A stretch of DNA of 64,000 nucleotides from DASUPK01 sp963815045. Lineage in GTDB: Bacteria; Actinomycetota; Thermoleophilia; Solirubrobacterales; 70-9. The notes beneath the pieces are model-generated. The model did no database searches, was not told the origin of the DNA, and was given only the letters and a program-made list of their open reading frames with translations. Positions 43,302-50,959 of this stretch are shown here, one piece after another. The position numbers and the translations under genes were made by a program. Each line of letters starts with the position of its first letter. Within the stretch, counting starts at the first letter, position 1. The DNA is taken from assembly GCA_963815045.1 (NCBI GenBank), contig CAWFET010000003.1, forward strand, positions 186,001 through 250,000, written 5' to 3'.

Positions 43302-44154
43302 AGCCGAGTTTGCGGCCGGTGATCTTCTCGTAGGCCTCGACGTACTTGGCCCGGGTGTTCTGGACGACCTCGCCCGGCAGCTCGGGGCCGGGGTCCGTGT
43401 GGTCCCAGCCGACGGAGTTGGAGTAGTCGCGCACGTACTGCTTGTCGAACGAGGGCTGGGCCCCGCCCGGCTCGTAGGTGTCCGCCGGCCAGAACCGTGA
43501 GGAATCCGGGGTGAGGACCTCGTCGGCGAGGACCACGTCCGCGCCGGCCGAGCGGCCGAACTCGAACTTGGTGTCGGCCAGGATGATTCCCCGCTCCGCG
43601 GCATGGTCCGCACCGCGCTGGTAGATCTCGATCGAGACCCGGCGAAGCTCCTCCATCAGGGGCCGGTCGCCGATCAGCTCGGCGGCGCGGTCGAAGTCGA
43701 TGTTCTCGTCGTGGTCGCCGAGCTCCGCCTTCGTCGCCGGGGTGAAGATCGGCTCCGGCAGCTTGTCGGACTCGGTCAGCCCCTCCGGCAGCTCGATGCC
43801 GCAGACGGCACCCGACTCGCGGTACTCCTTCCAGCCCGAGCCGGAGAGATAGCCCCGAACGACGCATTCGACCGGGAACATCTCGAGCTTCTTCACCCGC
43901 ATTCCGCGGCCGGCGGCCTCTGGCGGGACGTCCTCGGAGATGAAGTGGTTCGGGACGATCTCCTGCGTGAGCTCGAACCAGAAGAGCGACATCTGGGTCA
44001 GGACCTTGCCCTTGTCGGGGATCTCGGTCGGCAGGATCACGTCGTAGACCGAGATCCGGTCGGACGCGACCATGATCAGCTCGTCGCCGTCCTCGTAGAT
44101 CTCACGGACCTTGCCCGAGCCGTGCAGCTTCAATTCCGCCAAAGAACCGCTCAT
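43300..44154 (-). CDS. purC: SAICAR synthetase
   Basis: A 284-aa enzyme joining aspartate to CAIR. HGSGKVREIYEDGDELIMVASDRISVYD is the start of the fold, VECVVRGYLSGSGWKEY and ILADTKFEFG the two PROSITE-type signatures. The ATG at 44154 follows GGAGG with 5-base spacing; an upstream start at 44199 lacks this. It overlaps the thioredoxin-fold gene by 4 bases. Confidence 0.95.
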   Translation of the reverse strand: MSGSLAELKLHGSGKVREIYEDGDELIMVASDRISVYDVILPTEIPDKGKVLTQMSLFWFELTQEIVPNHFISEDVPPEAAGRGMRVKKLEMFPVECVVRGYLSGSGWKEYRESGAVCGIELPEGLTESDKLPEPIFTPATKAELGDHDENIDFDRAAELIGDRPLMEELRRVSIEIYQRGADHAAERGIILADTKFEFGRSAGADVVLADEVLTPDSSRFWPADTYEPGGAQPSFDKQYVRDYSNSVGWDHTDPGPELPGEVVQNTRAKYVEAYEKITGRKLG

Positions 44155-44456
44155 CCGCCTCCCACCTCCGGTTGCACTGTCGGATGGGCCTTCGCCCATT
44201 CCATGATCTTGTCCGAGCCCACGATCGACCTGCCCTCGTCGAGGGCGAGAACGGGCAGGTTGATCTGGCCGGTGAGCCTCTTCACCTCGTCGCGTTCGTT
44301 GCGCCGCCGCCCCCAGGTCCAGGGAACCATCCGGTAGCCGGGCAGGTCGCGGATCTCGTACTCGTAGCCGGCCTCATCCAACGCCCTGGCGGCTCGTCCG
44401 CACGCATGACCGATCGCGGCGTGCTTCTCCCTCTGACCACAGGTGTAGAGGATCAC
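44151..44456 (-). CDS. glutaredoxin / GST N-terminal-domain-like protein within the purine operon
   Basis: A 101-aa thioredoxin-fold protein: MILYTCGQREKH (strand plus one N-terminal Cys), ARALDEAGYEYEIRDLPG, then INLPVLALDEG with the cis-Pro and GSDKIMEWAKAH as the last helix. This is the GST N-terminal pattern without the C-terminal helical domain. It overlaps purB and purC by 4 bases on each side, so it is made with them. The role is unknown; the fold suggests thiol chemistry. Confidence 0.8.
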   Translation of the reverse strand: MILYTCGQREKHAAIGHACGRAARALDEAGYEYEIRDLPGYRMVPWTWGRRRNERDEVKRLTGQINLPVLALDEGRSIVGSDKIMEWAKAHPTVQPEVGGG

Positions 44457-45736
44457 GCCTCAAGCCTATCCAGGCGACTCATCACCTCGGGGACGTGCTT
44501 CAGGTAGGCCTGGTAGTCGAAGACCTGGTCGAGGTCGAGCTGCGGGGCGGCCTTGCCGATCAGCTTCCGGAAGTCGATCTCCTCGTCCCACGCGCGCTGG
44601 GCGTTCTCCTGGACCAGGCGGTAGGCGTCGTCGCGGGTCATTCCCGATTCGACCAGGGCGGTCAGGGCCCGCTGGCTGAACAGGGCGCCATGGGTGAGCT
44701 CGATGTTCTTCCGCATCCGGTCGATGTGAACGGTCATCCCGTCCACGATCCGGGTGGCGATGTGCTGCATGTAGTCGATGGCGATCGTCGCGTCCGGGAG
44801 GACGACCCGCTCGGCGCCGGAGTGCGAGATGTCCCTCTCGTGCCAGAGGGCGATGTTCTCCATCCCGACCTGGGAGTAGCCGCGGAGCACCCGGGCGAGC
44901 CCGCAGAGCCGCTCGGCCAGGATCGGATTGCGCTTGTGGGGCATCGCCGACGAGCCCTTCTGCCCGGAGCCGAACGGCTCCTCGACCTCTCTCACCTCGG
45001 TGCGCTGCAGGTTGCGGATCTCCGTCGCGAATCGCTCCAGGCCGGCTCCGGCGATCGCGATCCGGGCGAGGACGACGGCGTGACGGTCCCGCGGGACGAC
45101 CTGGGTGGAGACATCCTCCGCCCGCAGGCCGACCGCCTGCATCACGCTCGCCTCGACGCTCGGCGGGACGGAGGCATAGGTGCCGACCGCACCCGACAGG
45201 GCGCCCACCGCGGCCTGTTCGAAGGCGTCCGTGAGGCGCTGGAGGTTGCGGTCGGCCTCGAAGGCGAAGCTCGCCAGCCGCAGGCCGAAGGTCGACGGCT
45301 CGGCGTGGACGCCGTGAGTGCGGCCGACGCAGAGCGTCTCGGCGAACTCCTTCGCCCGCACGACGAGGGCGTCCCGGTAGGCGCGGGCCCCACGCAACAC
45401 GATCTCGCCGGCCTCGGAGATCTGCAGCGCCAGGGCGGTGTCGAGGACGTCAGAGGAGGTCAGGCCGTAGTGGATCCACCGCCCCTCCTCCCCGATCGAG
45501 CCGGAGACGACGTCGACGAAGGCAGCCACGTCGTGGCCCGTTGTGCGCTCCCTCTCCTCGACGGCGTCGACGGTGAAGGAGGCCCGCTCGCTGCAGGCTC
45601 GCGCCGCATCCTCAGGGACGGCGCCCTCGGCCGCCCATGCCTCCGTGGCCGCGAGCTCCACCTTGAGCCATGTCTCCATCCGGCGCTGCTGGGTCCAGAC
45701 GGCACCAATCTCATCCCGGGTGTACCTCGGGATCAC
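44453..45736 (-). CDS. purB: adenylosuccinate lyase
   Basis: A 427-aa enzyme of the fumarase/aspartase superfamily, active in two steps of purine synthesis. MIPRYTRDEIGAVWT starts it, HYGLTSSDVLDTA and GRTHGVHAEPSTFGL hold active-site residues, and GSSAMPHKRNPILAERL is the signature loop. It follows the NTF2-like gene at 45744 by 7 bases and begins the purB-C-S-Q-L run. Confidence 0.96.
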   Translation of the reverse strand: MIPRYTRDEIGAVWTQQRRMETWLKVELAATEAWAAEGAVPEDAARACSERASFTVDAVEERERTTGHDVAAFVDVVSGSIGEEGRWIHYGLTSSDVLDTALALQISEAGEIVLRGARAYRDALVVRAKEFAETLCVGRTHGVHAEPSTFGLRLASFAFEADRNLQRLTDAFEQAAVGALSGAVGTYASVPPSVEASVMQAVGLRAEDVSTQVVPRDRHAVVLARIAIAGAGLERFATEIRNLQRTEVREVEEPFGSGQKGSSAMPHKRNPILAERLCGLARVLRGYSQVGMENIALWHERDISHSGAERVVLPDATIAIDYMQHIATRIVDGMTVHIDRMRKNIELTHGALFSQRALTALVESGMTRDDAYRLVQENAQRAWDEEIDFRKLIGKAAPQLDLDQVFDYQAYLKHVPEVMSRLDRLEA

Positions 45737-45743
45737 GTCGGAA

Positions 45744-46163
45744 TCAAGCCGCCACCGGGGCCCACGGCGGGGTCAGCGCCTTGGTCAGCAGCTCGGTGTC
45801 GCAGTACTCGGTCAGCTCCTTCACCTTGCCTCCGTCCATCCGGCAGACGTAGCAGTAGGTGTTCCTGTACGGCCGCCCGGCCTTCGTGGTGACATCGCCG
45901 CGGCATTCGATCACAACGTAGTCGTCCTCGGCGATCAGCCGGACGGTGGTGTTCCGGTAGCGCGTCGCGAACTGCGCGAAGAGCGGGTCGAGGAGCTTCT
46001 CTCGCACGGCGGTCTTCCCCTCCCAGGTCCCGGACCACTCGGTGCTGCCGATGATGCGCCAGCAAACGTCGTCGCCGAGGGCCTCGACGAAGGGCGCACC
46101 ATTTCCTTGGGCCAGCGCGTCGAAGACCTCCTCCATCAGTGCCTTGTTCTCCGCTGCATCCAT
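45744..46163 (-). CDS. SnoaL/NTF2-like protein upstream of purB
   Basis: A 139-aa protein: ALMEEVFDALAQGNGAPFVEALGDDVCW, TEWSGTWEGKTAVREKLLDPLFAQF, and a C-terminal sheet (YVVIECRGDVTTKAG, YNTY-type segment, ELLTKAL). ATG 46163 follows a strong AAGGAGG. It is first in line with purB (7-base gap) and divergent from a LysR gene, which could thus influence the purine operon (inference). Ligand or activity unknown. Confidence 0.85.
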   Translation of the reverse strand: MDAAENKALMEEVFDALAQGNGAPFVEALGDDVCWRIIGSTEWSGTWEGKTAVREKLLDPLFAQFATRYRNTTVRLIAEDDYVVIECRGDVTTKAGRPYRNTYCYVCRMDGGKVKELTEYCDTELLTKALTPPWAPVAA

Positions 46164-46244
46164 TGGTTGACCTCCTTGGATCGATGGGAGAACCAAGCTA
46201 CGCCGGGATGAGCGATGCCACAAGCGATGATCTCTCACAGTTAT

Positions 46245-46261
46245 CATGCGGTTTACGCATG
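46245..46261. promoter_or_regulatory. 17-bp perfect palindrome over the lysR start codon
   Basis: CATGCG-GTTTA-CGCATG, with the right arm ending on the ATG of lysR at 46259. It lies in the divergent lysR/NTF2-like promoter region and could be an operator or an mRNA hairpin limiting translation. Confidence 0.5.
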
Positions 46262-47194
46262 GCAGAGTTCAGCCTGAACGGCCTCAGGGTCCTCCGCGAG
46301 GTCGCGGCAAACGGCTCATTCACCGCTGCCGCGAGATCCCTCGGGTACACGCAGTCCGCGGTCTCCCGGCAGGTCGCAGGGCTGGAGGGCGCGGCGGGAG
46401 TTCCACTCTTCGAACGCACAGCCCGCGGTGTTCGCATGACCGACGCGGGGACCGCCTTGCTGCACCGGGCGGACACGGTGCTCGATGAAATGGACGCCGC
46501 GGAACGGGAACTCCAGGGACTGTCACGGGCGGCCTCCGCCAGGCTCCGGGTCGGTGCGTTTCCCACGGCGGTGGCGGCTCTGCTGCCGCGAGCCATGCGC
46601 GCCTTCAGAGAGCGGAACCCCGACGCCGTCGTCTCACTCCGTGAGGGCAGCACCTCAACGCAGCTCCGCCGGCTCGTCTCGGGGTCGGGCGATGTGGGAG
46701 TGATCAGCGTCCTGCCCCAACGGCAGGCTCCGCGGGAACGTCGTGTCACTCTGGAGCATCTGATCGACGATCCGCTCCTGCTCGCCGTCGGCTGGGAGCA
46801 CCCACTCGCCAGGCGCCGCACCGTCAACCTGGACGATCTGGCCTCAGAACGCTGGATCGCCGGCAGTGCCAAGGCAGACGACTCGATGCTCGGCGCGTGG
46901 CAGTGGGCCGGGTGGCAGCCGAAGGTGGAGCTGATCGCCAAGGAATGGACCGCCAAGCTGGGCCTGGTCGCTGCCGGCTTGGGGGTGACACTGGTTCCGG
47001 GCCTGGCTGCGGATTCGGTGCGGCCGGACGTTTCTCTGGTCAGGATCCGCAGCGAGCGGCCAGCCAGCCGTGCCGTCTTCCTGGCGAGGAGAGCACAGGA
47101 TGAGGCGCCGCACGCCCGGGCATTCGCGGAGTTGCTGCACGACATCGCCGCGCAGCTGACCGCCGAGCTCCAGCGCCGGGTCGCTACGCGTTGA
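46259..47194 (+). CDS. LysR-family transcriptional regulator
   Basis: A 311-aa protein. The HTH is GSFTAAARSLGYTQSAVSRQVAGLE, followed by VPLFERTARGVRMTDAG; the effector domain begins RLRVGAFPTAVAALLPRA. It resembles the LysR protein at 1912-2823 closely in the first 95 residues. It is divergent from the NTF2-like/purB unit. Its 3' end overlaps the converging purE by 11 bases. Confidence 0.92.
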   Translation: MAEFSLNGLRVLREVAANGSFTAAARSLGYTQSAVSRQVAGLEGAAGVPLFERTARGVRMTDAGTALLHRADTVLDEMDAAERELQGLSRAASARLRVGAFPTAVAALLPRAMRAFRERNPDAVVSLREGSTSTQLRRLVSGSGDVGVISVLPQRQAPRERRVTLEHLIDDPLLLAVGWEHPLARRRTVNLDDLASERWIAGSAKADDSMLGAWQWAGWQPKVELIAKEWTAKLGLVAAGLGVTLVPGLAADSVRPDVSLVRIRSERPASRAVFLARRAQDEAPHARAFAELLHDIAAQLTAELQRRVATR

Positions 47195-47663
47195 TGATCC
47201 GGACGGCGAGCAGTCCCGCGTTCTTCGCGCCGTCGATCGCGACGCAGGCGACCGGCACACCCGGCGGCATCTGCACCGCCGAGAGGAGCGCGTCCAGGCC
47301 GCCCAGGTTTTTGCCTCCGATCGGCACCCCGATCACGGGCAGCTCGGTCTTGGAGGCGGCGAAGCCCGGGAGGGCGGCCGACATACCGGCCCCGGCGATG
47401 ATCACCTTCAGCCCGCGCATCTTCGCGTTGGTGCAGTACTCGCTGGTCTCCTCGGGTTGGCGGTGCGCGCTCAGGACCCTGACCTCGTAGCGGATGCCGT
47501 GTTCCTGGAGAGCCTGCCCCGCCGGCTGCATCTTGGGCTTGTCGTTCTTCGACCCCATGATGATCCCGACGAGCGGGGCATCGACCTCGATCTCCTCGAA
47601 CGCCTCCTCGACCTCGGGCATCGTCTCCGCGGCAACCTCGCCCTCAGGCATCAGCTCCTCCAT
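47184..47663 (-). CDS. purE: N5-carboxyaminoimidazole ribonucleotide mutase
   Basis: A 159-aa enzyme. The active-site loop GIIMGSKNDKPKM has Asn where most PurE proteins have Ser (GSxSD). VLSAHRQPEE holds the catalytic His, and VIIAGAGMSAALPGFAA and PVIGVPIGG are typical. About 30 acidic residues (MEELMPEGEVAAETMPEVEE) precede the fold. ATG 47663 lies 23 bases after purD. No PurK is seen in the window. Confidence 0.92.
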   Translation of the reverse strand: MEELMPEGEVAAETMPEVEEAFEEIEVDAPLVGIIMGSKNDKPKMQPAGQALQEHGIRYEVRVLSAHRQPEETSEYCTNAKMRGLKVIIAGAGMSAALPGFAASKTELPVIGVPIGGKNLGGLDALLSAVQMPPGVPVACVAIDGAKNAGLLAVRIINA

Positions 47664-47686
47664 TCGTAGTCGTCTTTCAGTCCGTC

Positions 47687-48968
47687 CTATGCCGCCGCGG
47701 CCCGGTCCACCGCTCTGGCGGCGATGTCGGTCCGCAGCTGCCTTCCATCGAAGTCGATCAGCTCGGCCGCCTCGTAGGCGCGGCGCCGCGCGTCGGCGGC
47801 CGTCGGACCGAGGCCCGTCACGTCCAGGACGCGGCCGCCCGCCGTGACGATCTCCCCGTCGCGCTCGGCGGTTCCCGCGTGGAAGATCTCGACGCCCTCG
47901 ACGGCCGCCGCGCGGTCGAGGCCGGAGATCACGTCTCCCTTGGAGGAGGAAGCCGGGTACCCGGCCGAGGCGAGCACCACCGTCACCGCCCAATCGTCTC
48001 CGAACCGCGCCGCGGCTCCCGCGAGCCCGCCCGGCTCCCGCGAGGCGAGGAAGAGCTGGAGCGGATCGCTCTGCAGCCGAGGCATCACGGCCTGCGTCTC
48101 GGGATCGCCGAAGCGGCAGTTGAACTCGAGCACCTTCGGGCCGTCGGCGGTCATCATCAGCCCGGCGTAGAGGACGCCGTGAAACGGGGTGCCTCGCCGC
48201 CTCATGGCGTCGACCACGGGCCGGTGCACGAGATCGGCGATGCGCTCGGTCTCGGCCGCATCGAAGCCGGGGACCGGCGAATAGCTCCCCATGCCGCCCG
48301 TGTTCGGCCCCTCGTCGCCGTCTCCGATCCGCTTGTAGTCCTGGGCGGGAGCGAGAGGCAGGACGTTCTCGCCGTCGCAGAGCGCGAGCAGCGACAGCTC
48401 CTCGCCCTCCAGGAACTCCTCCATCACCACCCGCGTCTCGCCGAAGCGCCGCTCCTGGAAGAAGACGTCGATCGCCTCGCGCGCCTCGCCCTCGGTGGCG
48501 CAGATGATCACCCCCTTGCCCGCGGCCAGGCCGTCGGCCTTGAGGACGAGCGGATATGTGGCGCCCGCGATTCCGCTCGACGGCCTCCTCGTGGCTGCTC
48601 AGCACGGCGTGTCCGGCGGTGGGGACCCCGGCCTCCTCCATCAGCTCCTTCGCATGGAGCTTCGAGCCCTCGAGCCGGGCGGCCTCCCGGCTGGGCCCGA
48701 AGGCCGGGATGCCCTCGTCCTCGAGCTGGTCGACGAGGCCGGCCACGAGCGGAGCCTCGGGGCCGACCACGACGAGGCCGACCTCCTCGTCGCGCGCGGC
48801 GGCGATCAGCGCGTCGAGGTCCTCCGCACCGGCTTCGAGGCAGCGAGCCTCCGCCGCGATCCCGGCATTGCCGGGCGCACAGAGCAACTCGGGCTTCTGC
48901 GGGGAGCGAGAGAGAGCACGCACGATCGCGTGCTCGCGCCCCCCTCCTCCGACGACCAGAACCCTCAA
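47687..48968 (-). CDS. purD: phosphoribosylamine-glycine ligase, broken by a 1-base insertion in this sequence
   Basis: Two frames together make a 426-aa GARS once one base is removed. The N-terminal frame (48968 down) has RVLVVGGGGREHAIVRAL, LCAPGNAGIA and VGPEAPLVAGLVD, and fails after SSHEEAVER at 48571-48572, where an extra A occurs on the coding strand. The other frame resumes as IAGATYPLVLKADGLAAGKG and continues with DYKRIGDGDEGPNTGGMGSY and VLEFNCRFGDPETQ to 47687. TTG start at 48968 overlaps the GYD gene stop. The shifted frame runs by chance into purE; that apparent fusion is an artefact. Confidence 0.92.
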
Positions 48969-49246
48969 AGGGCGCCCGCCAGCTCCTCGGAGGGAATCGC
49001 GGCGAGCGTCTGGCTGCTCATCGTCCCGCGCGAGCCCAGCTCGACCGAGACCTTGGCCATCGTCTTCTCATCGGGCGCCTCGACGATCGTGATGAAGTCG
49101 TACTGGCCGAGCGTGGCCCACTGCTCCTTGACCTTGACGCCGAGCTGCTCGACCTCCTTGTTGACCTCCTGGACCCGGCTCGGGTTGTTCTTGAGCGTCT
49201 GAACGCCCTCGGAGGTCAGATTGGTGAGCATTACGTATGTCGGCAT
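48965..49246 (-). CDS. GYD domain protein
   Basis: A 93-aa protein of the GYD family: MPTYVMLTNLTSEGVQTLKN, then KEQWATLGQYDFITIVEAPDEKTMAK (the GQYD core), then SSQTLAAIP. It probably forms a ferredoxin-like dimer; function in the family is not established. ATG 49246 follows GAGGAG. It overlaps purD by 4 bases (TTGA) and is cotranscribed with it. Confidence 0.88.
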   Translation of the reverse strand: MPTYVMLTNLTSEGVQTLKNNPSRVQEVNKEVEQLGVKVKEQWATLGQYDFITIVEAPDEKTMAKVSVELGSRGTMSSQTLAAIPSEELAGAL

Positions 49247-49354
49247 GCTGTTCTCCTCTCCTGTGACTTGCCCCGTTGACCCCCTTTCTTTCACTTTCCG
49301 CGGCGGCGTGCAATCTCGCCGCGCCTGTCCGAGACAGACGGGATCATTCGGGCG

Positions 49355-50002
49355 ATGAGTGATCACCCGATCGTCGCTCGCTTCTACGACCGGCTGACGG
49401 CGGGCACCGAGCATGCCGGGCTGGGCGAGATGCGCCGGGAGCTGCTCGCCACGGCGCGGGGCCGGGTGCTCGAGCTGGGGGCCGGCACCGGCCACAACCT
49501 CCCGTACTACACCTCCGAGGTCACGGAGCTCGTGATGATCGAGCCCGACCCTCACATGGGCGCCCGGCTCCGCGACAAGCTGGCCGGGGAGGGGACGGCG
49601 GCCGGCAAGCCTTCGGTGGTCTCCTCTCCGGCCGAGGACCTGCCCTTCGACGACGACAGCTTCGACACGGTGGTCGCCACGCTCGTGCTCTGCACCGTCG
49701 ATGACCCCCAGCGGGCGCTGACCGAGGCCCGCCGCGTGCTGGTCGAGGGCGGCAGGCTGCTCTTCATAGAGCACGTCCGGAGCATGTCCCCCCGTCGCGC
49801 CTGGTGGCAGGACCGCCTGGAGCGCCCCTGGGGCTTCCTCGCCGGCGGGTGCCACCCCAACCGCGCGACGGACCAGCTGCTGGCGGGCGCGGGGTTCTGG
49901 ATAGACAGCATCGAGCGCACCAGGCTGCCCAAGGCCCCGCCGATAGTGCGGCCGCTGATCCGCGGTGTCGCGCAGCGGCCGAGCGGAGTCAGCTCCGTCT
50001 AG
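49355..50002 (+). CDS. class I SAM-dependent methyltransferase (UbiE/methyltransferase-11 type)
   Basis: A 215-aa protein. SAM motif I is VLELGAGTGHNLPYY, the acidic residue follows in VMIEPDPHM, and AEDLPFDDDSFDTVVATLVLCTVDDPQRAL and GGRLLFIEHV continue the fold. A late Cys-His pair (GGCHPNRATDQLL) is typical of the METTL7-like thiol/phospholipid methyltransferase branch. Substrate unknown. The end overlaps the enoyl-CoA hydratase stop by 4 bases. Confidence 0.9.
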   Translation: MSDHPIVARFYDRLTAGTEHAGLGEMRRELLATARGRVLELGAGTGHNLPYYTSEVTELVMIEPDPHMGARLRDKLAGEGTAAGKPSVVSSPAEDLPFDDDSFDTVVATLVLCTVDDPQRALTEARRVLVEGGRLLFIEHVRSMSPRRAWWQDRLERPWGFLAGGCHPNRATDQLLAGAGFWIDSIERTRLPKAPPIVRPLIRGVAQRPSGVSSV

Positions 50003-50928
50003 CCGGCGGTGCCGTCCTGCCAGGGGGCGAGGTCCTCGGCGGTCGCCCAGGGCGATTTCCCCTCAACCTCCACCTGGCCGGCCATCGCGGCCATCTTCTC
50101 CTGCGATGACTCGGTCGCCGAGGAGACCATGAACCACTTGCGCTCGACTCCGAGCCCCTGGGCGAGCGGGAGCGAGCCGCCCTCGTAGACCGCGCGCTTC
50201 AGCGAGCGGATCGACTCCGGGGAGCGGCGCGCCAGGCGCTCACCCATGTGGATGGCCGCCTCCTTCACCTGTGCCGCCGGCACCACCGCGCCGACCAGGC
50301 CGTGGTCGAGTGCCTCGCGCGGGCTCAACGTCCTGCCCTCGAGCATCATCTGCAGCGCTCGGCCCACGCCGACCACCCGGGGCAGACGCTGGGTTCCCCC
50401 GGCGCCCGGGTTGAAGTCGATCGTCATCTCGGGCAGGCCGATGGCGATGTCGCTGTCGGCCATCACCCGCACGTCGCAGGCGAGCGAGATCTCGCAACCG
50501 CCGCCGGTCGCCGGGCCGTTGATCGCGGCGATGAAGACCTTGTCCGACCGGTTCATCGCCAGGAAGAGGTCATGGATCCGGTAGAGCTCGAAGACGGCGG
50601 CCAGCGGGGTCCGCTCGGCGAGGTCGCGGAGCACCGGAATCCGCCGCACGGCGCCGGCGATTTTGAGGACGATGGACGTGAGCCACGGAGGCGCTGCGAT
50701 TCCCGCCCGCCGGACGCTGGCCAGGATCTCCCCCACGTCGTAGTGGGTGATGTAGAGGTCGTCGGGCTTGCCGGTGATCACGACGGCGCCCACCGAGCGG
50801 TCGCCGTCGAGCGAGCGCACCAGGCGATCGAGCTCGCGGACCATCTCCGCGGTCATGAAGTTGTGCGGCGGGTGATCGGCCCGGACCACGAGGACCCGCC
50901 CGCGCCGCTCGAGATCGAGCATCGGCAT
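49999..50928 (-). CDS. enoyl-CoA hydratase/isomerase family protein
   Basis: A 309-aa crotonase-fold protein. PPHNFMTAEMVRELD and GPATGGGCEISLACDVRVMAD form the oxyanion hole; IGLPEMTIDFNPGAGGTQRLPRVVG holds the conserved Glu. An insertion of about 45 residues (SVRRAGIAAPPWLTSIVLKI to ELYRIHD) separates the first strands from the second oxyanion loop. The substrate acyl-CoA is not predictable. No other fatty-acid gene is adjacent. Confidence 0.9.
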   Translation of the reverse strand: MPMLDLERRGRVLVVRADHPPHNFMTAEMVRELDRLVRSLDGDRSVGAVVITGKPDDLYITHYDVGEILASVRRAGIAAPPWLTSIVLKIAGAVRRIPVLRDLAERTPLAAVFELYRIHDLFLAMNRSDKVFIAAINGPATGGGCEISLACDVRVMADSDIAIGLPEMTIDFNPGAGGTQRLPRVVGVGRALQMMLEGRTLSPREALDHGLVGAVVPAAQVKEAAIHMGERLARRSPESIRSLKRAVYEGGSLPLAQGLGVERKWFMVSSATESSQEKMAAMAGQVEVEGKSPWATAEDLAPWQDGTAG

Positions 50929-50959
50929 GGGGATGAACCCTACGCCGGTCGGTCAGCGG

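Noticed and set aside
47184..48968. A single 594-codon frame that reads as PurD followed by PurE
   Set aside because: The middle 250 residues are Arg/Gly-rich out-of-frame sequence, while the true PurD continues in another frame. It results from one extra base at 48571.
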